A stretch of DNA of 5,981 nt, taken from assembly GCA_030589715.1 (NCBI GenBank), contig JAUUVE010000155.1, positions 1 to 5,981 on the forward strand, read 5' to 3'. Shown here piece by piece: positions 1-5,981 of the stretch (positions within the stretch are counted from its first letter, which is position 1; each line of letters begins with the position of its first letter). The translations under genes and the position numbers were made by a program. This DNA is from Desulfobacteraceae bacterium. Its GTDB lineage: Bacteria > Desulfobacterota > DSM-4660 > Desulfatiglandales > Desulfatiglandaceae. The notes beneath the pieces were generated by a model. It was not told where the DNA came from. It saw only the letters and a program-made list of their open reading frames with translations, and did no database searches.

Positions 1-77
1 TTGATTCCGGATTGATGTCAAAAGAATATGGAGGATGGAAGGGGAGGGAGCCTGTTTGGCCAACCTGGTGGGGAAGG

Positions 78-1808
78 TCAGGAAGATGGTGTGATCGAAA
101 TGAACCTGGAGTACTTCCCACTCAGGTCGCGAGTGGATACCCACTTGTATTCCTCGCAGAACTCCTTCCAGATCAGGGATAGGGTTTCTTTGAGGAGTGA
201 TGCCGCCTCTTTGTCAGATCCGGATGCATAGGACATGAAAAATTGAATAAATGTGTCCTCAAACCCATCCATTGGGTATGGAGGCCTCTTTTTGCCGGAC
301 CTGAGTTGACGAAGAAGGGCTCTTGCGTGAGACAGGGAGATTCCAGAAAAGGAGGGCTCAAGTTTCAGCAAAGTTCGTGCCCAGAAATTAAAGATGAGAG
401 GATGAAATGTCAGTTCAGTCGACTCAATCAGGTCTTGATCCACCGGATATTGCTTTGCTATCGGCTCCAGGAGGGCGTCCAAGACCATCAGACGGCGCAG
501 GACCTTTAGGGAATCGCCAAGATCAGAGAGCCATTGGAAGTCCCTGAATTCTTCTCCCTCTTGGTGGGGCCCAACATAGAAGTGCGGCCGCTTTTCCAGA
601 ATACCCGAAAGCATACCCCCCCAATGCTCTCCCCAGAAATCGTAATCAAGGCCCTGGGCACGAAACCAGCTTGTCTTTATCCAGCGCTCTGCCTCCCATT
701 TCACCTTGAGCGCAAGACCAAAGCCCACGCGAAAGATAGACACAAGGGAATGTCCACTTAGGAGCTTGAGGGCTGAGGCGACATCCTTACCGCAAAGTCT
801 CTCAAGGGCCAAATTTAGATATCCTGCGGCCTTCCGGCAGGTCTTTATCAAGACCTGAAGCTCTTGGGCCAATATACCGTCTGCCGAAAGGACCTGATTG
901 CACAGACCGGCGAACTCAAGGCGTAACCTATCCAGGAATATTGGGTCGGTTATTTCAGATATGGCCATTGCCAGTATGTTCTCGGTGCCGGCGTGATAAA
1001 GCGGAGAAAGGGGCGCTAAGGCCCTGGTCACTTTATCATCAATGGAAGTACCGGATGATTCCTTTGCCTTTTCATTTCTGAGGGCCTCGACATCCAAAGG
1101 GGCGTAGACCGATATGGCCTCCTCATATGGGAGAAAGCCATGCTCTGCAAGGCGAACATTTCTCAGCCGATACATCTCCTCTTCGGCCTCGGCGGGGAGG
1201 AGCCCAGCGAGCCCCAGGAGAAGGGCCTGGTATCGGACGGAATCCTCATGGGCCATCTCCCTCAGTATATTCTCGATGGTGTCTCTGTAACGAGGATCAA
1301 TAACCCTTATGTAAAAAACGCCATCAAGGCTAAAGAAACCATTTGCGAGATCAAGATCCTCGTCGTTTTCCTTTATGACCAACTGAATGTTCTTATACAG
1401 ATAGTAAAAAGCGAGACTCTGGCCTTGGCTCAATAACCACCTGACAAGAACCATTGGCTGTGCCTGTTGAAGCCGTTTTAGCCAGAGTGAGGTGTGCTCT
1501 ACGTAGAGGTGGTCTTTCCGCCAGATCTCCAGGTCCAGGAGATACGTCCATTGATCCTGGGATGCCAGTTCAAGAAGGGGGAGACAGTCGTCATCACCCA
1601 CCTTTTTAATAAGCCAGAAAAAGTCCTCACTGGGCATATCCTGGACAATTTTTTTGGGGTTTTCATGTCCAAGGATCCGGTCCAAGATTTCAGTGCCCGA
1701 GAGGGTAGTGAGCTCTCTTGCTATTATTCTTCGGTCGGCCAAGAGAGGTTCCTCAACCCTCTTGTCGGGGACGTCGCTATTTGATTGCGATTGCGTTTTC
1801 TCTTCCAT
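78..1808 (-). CDS. DUF6178-type protein of unknown function
   Basis: This is a 576-residue soluble protein with no signal peptide or membrane segment that I can see. I recognise it from memory as the DUF6178 family of Desulfobacterota. The N-terminal third (about residues 35-130) is helical and leucine-rich, with a segment reading EILDRIL and later DLEIWRKDHL. A segment around 145-165 reads FFSLDGVFYI. A strongly conserved-looking stretch at about 207-237 contains EAEEEMYRLRN and AEHGFLPYEEA. The rest is helical up to the end. The open frame also runs from a GTG at 1817, but that GTG overlaps the best ribosome binding site (GGAAG at 1817-1821), which sits 8 bases before the ATG at 1808, so I prefer the ATG. 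It lies about 68 bases downstream of the YcaO gene with no terminator between, so the two are probably co-transcribed. No biochemical role is known to me. A helical scaffold or partner of the YcaO protein is only a guess from position. Family call is fairly sure; function is unknown. Confidence 0.8.
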   Translation of the reverse strand: MEEKTQSQSNSDVPDKRVEEPLLADRRIIARELTTLSGTEILDRILGHENPKKIVQDMPSEDFFWLIKKVGDDDCLPLLELASQDQWTYLLDLEIWRKDHLYVEHTSLWLKRLQQAQPMVLVRWLLSQGQSLAFYYLYKNIQLVIKENDEDLDLANGFFSLDGVFYIRVIDPRYRDTIENILREMAHEDSVRYQALLLGLAGLLPAEAEEEMYRLRNVRLAEHGFLPYEEAISVYAPLDVEALRNEKAKESSGTSIDDKVTRALAPLSPLYHAGTENILAMAISEITDPIFLDRLRLEFAGLCNQVLSADGILAQELQVLIKTCRKAAGYLNLALERLCGKDVASALKLLSGHSLVSIFRVGFGLALKVKWEAERWIKTSWFRAQGLDYDFWGEHWGGMLSGILEKRPHFYVGPHQEGEEFRDFQWLSDLGDSLKVLRRLMVLDALLEPIAKQYPVDQDLIESTELTFHPLIFNFWARTLLKLEPSFSGISLSHARALLRQLRSGKKRPPYPMDGFEDTFIQFFMSYASGSDKEAASLLKETLSLIWKEFCEEYKWVSTRDLSGKYSRFISITPSS

Positions 1809-1816
1809 TGGCAACA

Positions 1817-1821
1817 CTTCC
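1817..1821 (-). promoter_or_regulatory. Ribosome binding site deciding the DUF6178 gene start
   Basis: On the minus strand this reads GGAAG, 8 bases before the ATG at 1808. The alternative GTG at 1817 begins at the last base of this motif and has no purine-rich site at proper distance before it, so the ATG is the better start. Confidence 0.5.
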
Positions 1822-1876
1822 GCGCTTCAAAGCTAATCTCTCTGATGGTCCAACTGGCAATGGTGGTCTTACTGCT

Positions 1877-3619
1877 CTATATCTTACCAGTCTGTTCCAA
1901 ATTCCGCAGGTTCTCTCCGGCAAAATCGATGGTTGGATCCAATTCGAGGGCCAGTCGATAGTGGCGGACGGCGTTTTCCCTATCCCCCATATCCCTGTAA
2001 TTGGAGGCGATATTGGCATAGTCAATGGCAGAACCGGGATCCAGCTTGAGCACCTTCCGGAAACACTCTATGGCCTCTTCGTGCTCCTTTAGTTTGAAAT
2101 GGCAGAAGCCCATAAGGTTATAGATATCGGTTCTTTCTCTATCATATTGCTCACCCTTCTCGAGTGCCTTGATGGCCTCTCTGTAACGCTCAAGTTCCTT
2201 GAGGCTGACCCCCATATAGGAATAGATACTGGGAATATCCTCCTGCTTGGGTCCCAAGGCAAGGGCCTCCTCCAGGTATTTCAAGGCCTTGGATGGTTCA
2301 TGGATGGAGATATGGGTAACACCTAGGAAAAAATCGACAAAGTATTTCCCGGGCATGAGCTTATCCATCTTCTTGAGCTCCTGGATGGCCCACCTGGGAT
2401 CATTACTCTCTGAGATCAGCTTGGCCGAAAACATGCCAACACTGGTGCCCGCGGCCCTTTCCCTGAAGTGGGCCCCCGGAATTATGGTGTAAAATGCAGG
2501 TATCCCCAGCCTGGGGTGCATCACGTTGACAAGGATCACCTCCATCTTGATGCGGGATAGGGCCGAAACGCAGTTTTCCACTTCCACCCTGATATTGTCA
2601 TTGGTAAGATCTGGTAATTGCCTGATATCAATCTCCCTGTCTGGTCTTGTAACAAATTCTGCCTCTTTGAGGTGATTGAATTTAGGAAGACCGCTCGCCA
2701 CGTAGTTGGAACTGGTATTGAAGTCACCGGCTAGCTGAGCGACCTCGGTCAAGGCCCGGCTCAGTGCCTTTTGGGGACCGGGGGTTGTGCCGGCGGTCCA
2801 GACTATTTCGCTCTTTTGGGGAAAGGTGAAAGGGTCATAGGCAAGCACTCCCACGCTGGGGATGCCTGTATCGAGCGAAAAGTCGGATACGAAGAGCTCC
2901 ACACCCGCGTCTCGGTATTTACCGATCATCTCCAGGACAAGGGGATCAGTGACCGAGCCGAGATCAATGGCAGGGGTCTTGAGCCTGTTTTGGCTAACTA
3001 GGGATGAGACATGCCTTTCCACTATCTCGCAGACCCCCTGACTCACTGCCTCCTCCACACAATTGCCTGCCGAGGGGCCATTGAATTCATTGATGGTAAA
3101 AAACCAGTTAAATGGTATGAGAACTTCCTCTTCCCTGGTCATGTTGTAGGCCCAGGTCCATTTTAGTGGTAGCCGTGAAAAGACCTCTCGGGTCGCGTCC
3201 AGTTCATCGGAGTCGTCATGTACGGATTGGGCAATGGCCTCAAAGGGGAGGGCCCTATCTCTGATGTTTCCATATTCTTCCAAAAAGAAATTCTTCTGAT
3301 CCTTACAAAAGCAAAAAAAACTGAATCTCTCGGCCAGTTCCATGACGGCGCTGGCCTCTGATTGGTGGGGTGTCCCCCCCTTTCCCATCTGTTTTTTTGT
3401 CCCGATCACCTCCTCAGCGTCACGGCCACATACACTGAAATAGATTGGAATATCAAGCCGGCCGTTGTCAATCCTGACCGTCTCTTCCAGGATATCGAGG
3501 TTCACCGCTTTCAGCTTCTCCCGGAATCTCTGAACAGTCTCTTCCGGGGTGAGGATCTTGTCTTGATCCAGGGTATAACCCTTGAAGGCATCTTGCAAAA
3601 CAACCTTATATTTATTCAC
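1877..3619 (-). CDS. YcaO-domain protein with C-terminal TPR repeats
   Basis: This is a 580-residue cytosolic protein. YcaO enzymes use ATP to activate an amide carbonyl of a peptide backbone, giving azolines, thioamides or amidines. The three YcaO signatures are visible: GKGGTPHQSEASAVMELAER at about 79-98 (E94, E97), NGPSAGN followed by CEIVER at about 180-202 (E198, E201), and ALSRALTEVAQ near 285-295 (E292). A TIIPG segment near 378-382 matches the equivalent VPG region of E. coli YcaO. From about 428 to 563 there are about four TPR units, such as DIYNLMGFCHFKLKEHEEAI. There is no proline-rich C terminus as in azoline cyclodehydratases, and no TfuA, E1-like or precursor gene nearby. E. 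coli YcaO has nearly the same length and a C-terminal TPR region, and is linked to RimO-dependent methylthiolation of ribosomal protein S12. Whether this protein shares that role is unknown. I start at a GTG because of its strong ribosome binding site. An in-frame ATG at 3640 would add seven residues. Domain call is firm, substrate unknown. Confidence 0.9.
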   Translation of the reverse strand: MNKYKVVLQDAFKGYTLDQDKILTPEETVQRFREKLKAVNLDILEETVRIDNGRLDIPIYFSVCGRDAEEVIGTKKQMGKGGTPHQSEASAVMELAERFSFFCFCKDQKNFFLEEYGNIRDRALPFEAIAQSVHDDSDELDATREVFSRLPLKWTWAYNMTREEEVLIPFNWFFTINEFNGPSAGNCVEEAVSQGVCEIVERHVSSLVSQNRLKTPAIDLGSVTDPLVLEMIGKYRDAGVELFVSDFSLDTGIPSVGVLAYDPFTFPQKSEIVWTAGTTPGPQKALSRALTEVAQLAGDFNTSSNYVASGLPKFNHLKEAEFVTRPDREIDIRQLPDLTNDNIRVEVENCVSALSRIKMEVILVNVMHPRLGIPAFYTIIPGAHFRERAAGTSVGMFSAKLISESNDPRWAIQELKKMDKLMPGKYFVDFFLGVTHISIHEPSKALKYLEEALALGPKQEDIPSIYSYMGVSLKELERYREAIKALEKGEQYDRERTDIYNLMGFCHFKLKEHEEAIECFRKVLKLDPGSAIDYANIASNYRDMGDRENAVRHYRLALELDPTIDFAGENLRNLEQTGKI

Positions 3620-3624
3620 GTTAT

Positions 3625-3633
3625 CCTTTTCCT
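3625..3633 (-). promoter_or_regulatory. Ribosome binding site deciding the ycaO-like gene start
   Basis: The minus strand reads AGGAAAAGG, ending five bases before the GTG at 3619. The upstream in-frame ATG at 3640 has only a weak purine stretch (TTTAGAGA) before it, and this strong site lies inside its first codons. This favours the GTG start, giving a protein that begins MNKYKVVLQDAFKGY. Confidence 0.55.
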
Positions 3634-3684
3634 CTCTCATTCTCTAAAGCTCGGTTCAGGCCTCCCGATACATAACCTTCCAGA

Positions 3685-3837
3685 TCAACGGAAATCCTTT
3701 ATTTCATCCACGTTGGCGCCATGGGCCACATGCCCTAACCCCATTTGCCTTGCAATTCCAAAAAGGGATTGGATCATCTGTTTTTTGCAGTGATAGCAGG
3801 GCTCGGGGGTATTGGATACGAAGTCAAGGAGATCCAT
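3685..3837 (-). pseudogene. Truncated LarE-like PP-loop sulfur transferase fragment
   Basis: This 50-codon ORF begins with an ATG five bases after the stop of the flavodiiron gene and ends at a TGA. Its product contains NTPEPCYHCKK, then a helix with IARQMGLGHVAHGANVDEI, and ends in KDFR. This is the pattern of the middle of LarE-type proteins (about 270 residues), where a PxRCYxCK motif is followed by an ADGxNxDDxxDYRPG segment. The ORF stops exactly where the PG of that last motif would follow. The N-terminal PP-loop (SGGxDS) is absent, since an in-frame TGA lies just upstream at 3847-3849 and the space belongs to the flavodiiron gene. The C-terminal sulfur-donor half is absent too. LarE makes the nickel-pincer cofactor of lactate racemase by sulfur transfer, and some members bind a 4Fe-4S cluster. 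This fragment cannot do that alone. It is either a decayed remnant or a short CxxC protein that is still translated. Similarity was judged by eye. Confidence 0.6.
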
Positions 3838-3842
3838 GACTG

Positions 3843-5030
3843 TTATTCAGACGGCAGGGCCTGGGCAATCCTTTTGCCAAGTTCCCGGCAGGCCTCAATC
3901 CCTTCCTCATCTGGTACATACTGAACCTTGAGACCAGGGTCAATGACGTCGAACTTCATTGCTTCCAATTGCTCACTGATCAGCTTTACGGCCTCTCCGC
4001 TCCAGCCATAGGAGCCGAAGGCAGCCCCCACCTTGTCTTTGGGCTTTAGGCCTTTCATATAGGTCAAAAAATCGCTCACAGTGGGAAAGACTCCGTTATT
4101 CAGAGTGGGGGAACCGACGACTATCGCCCCTGCATCGAGCACTTCTGTGATGATGTCGCTTCGGTGGCAGGACCTCAGGTGCATGGGTTTCGCATCCACC
4201 CCTTCTTCCCCGAGCGCTTCGACCATGGCATTGGCCATCTTTTCTGTGCTGTGCCACATGGTGTCGTAAATGACGAGGGCCTTTCTCCTGGGTTTCTGCC
4301 GGCTCCATTCCACATAGCTGTTAATGATCTTTCCAGGATCCTTTCTCCAAATAATCCCGTGGTCAGGGCAGATCATATCCAGCTCCAGTCCCATCTCTGT
4401 GACATTGTCCACCAGTTTCAGGATAAGAGGAGAGTAAGGCAGCAGGATATTGGCGAAGTATTTCAGGGCGTGTGGCATGATGGCGTCACCGATTTCGTCG
4501 TCAAACCTCTCAAGACCTGCGTAGTGCTGTCCAAAGGCATCGCTGGAAAACAAAACCTTTTCCTCTTTTAGGTAGCTGAACATGCTATCGGGCCAATGAA
4601 GCATTCGGGTCTCCAGAAACGCAAGGGTCTGTTTGCCTAAGCTCAACTCACCTCCGTTTTTCACTGGCCGGTAGTTCCATTTCTGAGGAAAGTGTTTTGA
4701 GAGGTTCTTTTGTCCCATCTGGGAGCAGTAAAGCGGCTTGTCTTCCCCAACCTTATGCATAACCCTCGGGAGACCGCCTGAATGATCCATTTCCGTATGG
4801 TTGCTTATCACATAATCGATCTTCTTGGGATCAATTACCTGGCTGATCCCGTCGATCAGTTCATCTGCAAACTCCTTCTTGACGGTATCGATGAGCGTGA
4901 TCTTGTCATCTAAGATAAGATACGCATTATAAGTGGTTCCTTTATAAGTGGAATACCCATGGAAATCTCTGATATTCCAGTCAATTGCCGCCAAACAATA
5001 GATATCCTTTGAGATCTCAATCGGTTTCAT
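3843..5030 (-). CDS. FprA-family A-type flavodiiron protein (O2/NO reductase)
   Basis: This 395-residue cytosolic protein is a two-domain flavodiiron protein, the family of rubredoxin:oxygen oxidoreductase and Moorella FprA, which reduce O2 to water and/or NO to N2O with electrons from rubredoxin. The metallo-beta-lactamase-like domain covers about 1-245 and carries the complete diiron ligand set: H78, E80, D82 and H83 in NHTEMDHSGG, H145 in LHWPDSM, D164 in SSDAFG, and H224 in PDHG. The flavodoxin domain covers about 250-395, with the FMN phosphate loop YDTMWHSTEKMA at 255-266, SPTLNNGVFP near 317, and FGSYGWSG near 348. Length matches the family, and there is no fused rubredoxin or flavin reductase domain, so a separate rubredoxin must supply electrons. 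The start is supported by GAGGAG at 5038-5043, seven bases upstream. It sits 95 bases after the HEAT gene and probably heads the downstream unit. Preference between O2 and NO cannot be read from sequence. Confidence 0.95.
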   Translation of the reverse strand: MKPIEISKDIYCLAAIDWNIRDFHGYSTYKGTTYNAYLILDDKITLIDTVKKEFADELIDGISQVIDPKKIDYVISNHTEMDHSGGLPRVMHKVGEDKPLYCSQMGQKNLSKHFPQKWNYRPVKNGGELSLGKQTLAFLETRMLHWPDSMFSYLKEEKVLFSSDAFGQHYAGLERFDDEIGDAIMPHALKYFANILLPYSPLILKLVDNVTEMGLELDMICPDHGIIWRKDPGKIINSYVEWSRQKPRRKALVIYDTMWHSTEKMANAMVEALGEEGVDAKPMHLRSCHRSDIITEVLDAGAIVVGSPTLNNGVFPTVSDFLTYMKGLKPKDKVGAAFGSYGWSGEAVKLISEQLEAMKFDVIDPGLKVQYVPDEEGIEACRELGKRIAQALPSE

Positions 5031-5100
5031 TTCTTATCTCCTCGCAATTTTCAGATTGATATCCAAACACCCATATTGTGGTATGAAAAACAAGCCTTCT

Positions 5101-5129
5101 CATTTAGGGAAAATCCACGGATTGGTCAA
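5101..5129 (-). promoter_or_regulatory. Possible sigma-70 promoter for the flavodiiron gene
   Basis: On the minus strand a TTGACC (-35-like, 5124-5129) is followed after 17 bases by TAAATG (-10-like, 5101-5106), about 70 bases before the flavodiiron start codon. The -35 match is good and the spacing is ideal, but the -10 is weak, with three of six consensus bases. The -35 overlaps the last codons of the HEAT gene. Confidence 0.3.
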
Positions 5130-5138
5130 GCCTTTTTT

Positions 5139-5153
5139 AGCCTTGACAAGGCT
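5139..5153 (-). repeat. Perfect 15-bp palindrome at the end of the HEAT gene
   Basis: The sequence AGCCTTGTCAAGGCT (minus strand) has two perfect 7-base arms around one central base. It lies within the last codons of the HEAT gene, about 10 bases upstream of the possible -35 of the flavodiiron promoter. The related half-site AAGGCTTG occurs twice more on the minus strand at 5127-5134 and 5091-5098. The one-base centre does not suit a hairpin terminator, so an operator-like role is possible, but chance within coding sequence is not excluded. Confidence 0.35.
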
Positions 5154-5478
5154 CCTTTTGCCAGATCCATCACAGGGACGACCTTGAGCTCCCGGCCCCA
5201 GTAGAACTCCACCTCCGAGCTATCGCCCAAAAGCCCTTCAACCCGTGAACATGCCTCATCTGCCCCCAGCAGCCCAAGGGCCCATGCAGTAAGGCCCCTA
5301 AGAGAGGCACCAGACCCGTTTAGGAATGGCAGGAGGTGCGGGATAGAGTCGGCTACCAGACGGGAGTAAGTCTCAGCAACACGGGCTATACCCCAGACAG
5401 CACCCTGCTGCAGCGGCTCATATTCAAGGAAATTCCCATCCTCTCTCACATAGGATACGAGGACTTCGGCATACTCCC

Positions 5479-5482
5479 GGGG
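5479..5482 (-). other. Frameshift point in the HEAT-like gene
   Basis: The minus strand reads GGCCTCGCCCCGGGAGTATG. With four C the frame gives GLAPGVC and runs to an unrelated tail. With three C it gives GLAREYA and continues into the family-like REYAEVLVSYVREDGNF. The run of four identical bases is a typical place for a sequencing indel or a replication slip. Confidence 0.75.
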
Positions 5483-5822
5483 CGAGGCCAACATGACAGG
5501 CCATGATCTCCCCCATGGTCTCGGGACAACCCCAGCCGATGCCACCCGACTCATCATTTAACTGCCACATTAGACGCCGCATAATGACGCGTGCCGCCTC
5601 CATGTCAAGGCCGGCAAGCTTTGCCACCACAACACCGATGGCCGTGACAGAGGCCCACTTTATCTTGAGGTCGGTGCTGAGAAGGAGGGACAATAACGGG
5701 TTGATTACCTGACGGGCAGGCATCTGACAAAGGGCATCCAATGCCTGGCCCAGTTCCCCTGAACCGAGAAGTTCCAAGACCTCTCTTTTGAGTTGACGAC
5801 CACTCCGCCTCTGGGGTGACAT

Positions 5823-5981
5823 GGTGCCTCTTGAAAGCTATAGAAAGTCCGGCTCTGATCCCGGTCCCGGCCCTCTTGTCAACATTTTCCCCTTGTGAGT
5901 TCTACCAACATTGGGTAATTAGAGACTTACATATTTTGTCGATTTTCCCCATCCCAATTACCCTTTGCCAGGGTGTTTAAA
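5823..5981. other. Leader region of the HEAT gene with repeated short motifs, no gene
   Basis: I find no coding region in these 159 bases. On the minus strand a motif GGGGAAAAT followed by one or three bases and GACAA occurs twice (5936-5950 and 5876-5892). An inverted pair GGGTAATT/AATTACCC lies at 5913-5920 and 5956-5963, with 43 bases between corresponding points. A perfect TTGACA is present at 5877-5882, but no good -10 lies at the right distance. This looks like a regulatory leader, with no promoter I would call firmly. Confidence 0.4.

Larger units (their letters stand above)
5126..5822 (-). pseudogene. HEAT-repeat-like protein (DVU0298-like), broken by a frameshift
   Basis: Two overlapping frames together encode one protein: the first opens at the ATG at 5822 and stops at 5424, and the second is open from before 5500 to the stop at 5126. 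With one base removed at 5479-5482 the joined product is 231 residues. It is all-helical and resembles HEAT-like repeat proteins of the DVU0298 type, known from sulfate reducers. Residues 1-85 form helices rich in leucine, residues 90-110 read DESGGIGWGC and ETMGEIMACH, then LA joins REYAEVLVSY and EDGNFLEYEPLQQG, followed by WGIARVAETY and more helical repeats ending in LSRLKKA. The family role is unknown to me. Such repeats usually bind other proteins. Upstream AGAGG at 5827-5831 is only four bases from the ATG. If the frameshift is real, only a 132-residue N-terminal product is made. If it is an assembly error, the gene is intact. Fold call is fairly sure, family name less so. Confidence 0.7.

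Noticed and set aside
16..21. A perfect TTGACA on the minus strand near the window edge
   Set aside because: The matching -10 position would fall outside the window, so a promoter for a following gene cannot be supported.
30..50. Purine-rich G-run stretch on the plus strand as a G-quadruplex
   Set aside because: It has mostly two-base G runs and would be C-rich in the transcript of the neighbouring genes, so a role is not supported.
50..68. Imperfect inverted repeat around TTGGCCAA after the DUF6178 gene as a terminator
   Set aside because: The arms leave almost no loop, contain mismatches, and no T-run follows on the minus strand.
1718..2092. A 124-residue open frame on the plus strand spanning the ycaO/DUF6178 gap
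   Set aside because: It overlaps the ends of two well-supported genes and has no family-like features.
3619..3684. A shifted frame after the LarE-like stop reading DLEGYVSGGLNRALENERGK, with a PP-loop-like SGG
   Set aside because: It lacks the D and S of the PP-loop motif, is in the wrong place for LarE, and does not continue the LarE DYRPG segment. Chance is more likely.
3362..3793. A 143-residue open frame on the plus strand
   Set aside because: It lies opposite the start of the ycaO-like gene and the LarE-like fragment, whose products match known families. The plus-strand product shows no recognisable domain.
3685..3837. The 50-codon ORF as a precursor peptide for the YcaO enzyme
   Set aside because: Only two cysteines and few serines or threonines are present, there is no leader/core layout, and the residues fit the middle of LarE much better.
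4164..4571. A 135-residue open frame on the plus strand
   Set aside because: It lies wholly opposite the flavodiiron gene, which has a complete set of family motifs. It is a shadow frame.
5877..5882. A perfect TTGACA upstream of the HEAT-like gene as a promoter -35
   Set aside because: At 16 to 18 bases downstream there is only GC-rich sequence with no -10-like hexamer. TATAGC is about 34 bases away, which is too far.

Overview
The gene content suggests a Desulfobacterota (former Deltaproteobacteria) anaerobe, probably of the sulfate-reducing or syntrophic type. This rests on protein families recognised by eye (a DUF6178-type protein, a DVU0298-like HEAT protein, an FprA-type flavodiiron protein). 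No database search was run. All genes lie on the minus strand, so the biological order runs from high to low coordinates. Base composition and codon use look even across the window, and I see no mobile element, RNA gene or CRISPR array.

Layout in reading order: (1) 5823-5981 is a leader region with repeated short motifs and no gene. (2) 5126-5822 is a HEAT-repeat-like gene broken by a single extra base in a run of four G at 5479-5482. Removing that base restores a 231-residue protein. (3) 5031-5125 is an intergenic region with a possible promoter and a 15-bp palindrome at the end of the HEAT gene. (4) 3843-5030 is an intact two-domain flavodiiron protein (FprA/Roo type) with all diiron ligands. 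(5) 3685-3837 is a 50-codon ORF that looks like the middle of a LarE-type PP-loop sulfur transferase, with the N-terminal ATP-binding part and the C-terminal part missing. (6) 1877-3619 is a YcaO-domain protein with C-terminal TPR repeats, similar in architecture to E. coli YcaO. (7) 78-1808 is a DUF6178-type protein of unknown function. (8) 1-77 is the downstream flank.

The flavodiiron gene probably opens a transcription unit that runs through the LarE-like fragment, ycaO and the DUF6178 gene, because the gaps are short and I see no clear terminator. The flavodiiron protein should protect against O2 or NO. The YcaO protein has a complete ATP-binding signature, so it is probably an active ATP-dependent enzyme on an amide backbone, but no precursor peptide, TfuA partner or cyclodehydratase partner is visible. 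The most intriguing points are the orphan YcaO-TPR/DUF6178 pair, the LarE-like remnant squeezed between two intact genes, and the one-base frameshift in the HEAT gene.
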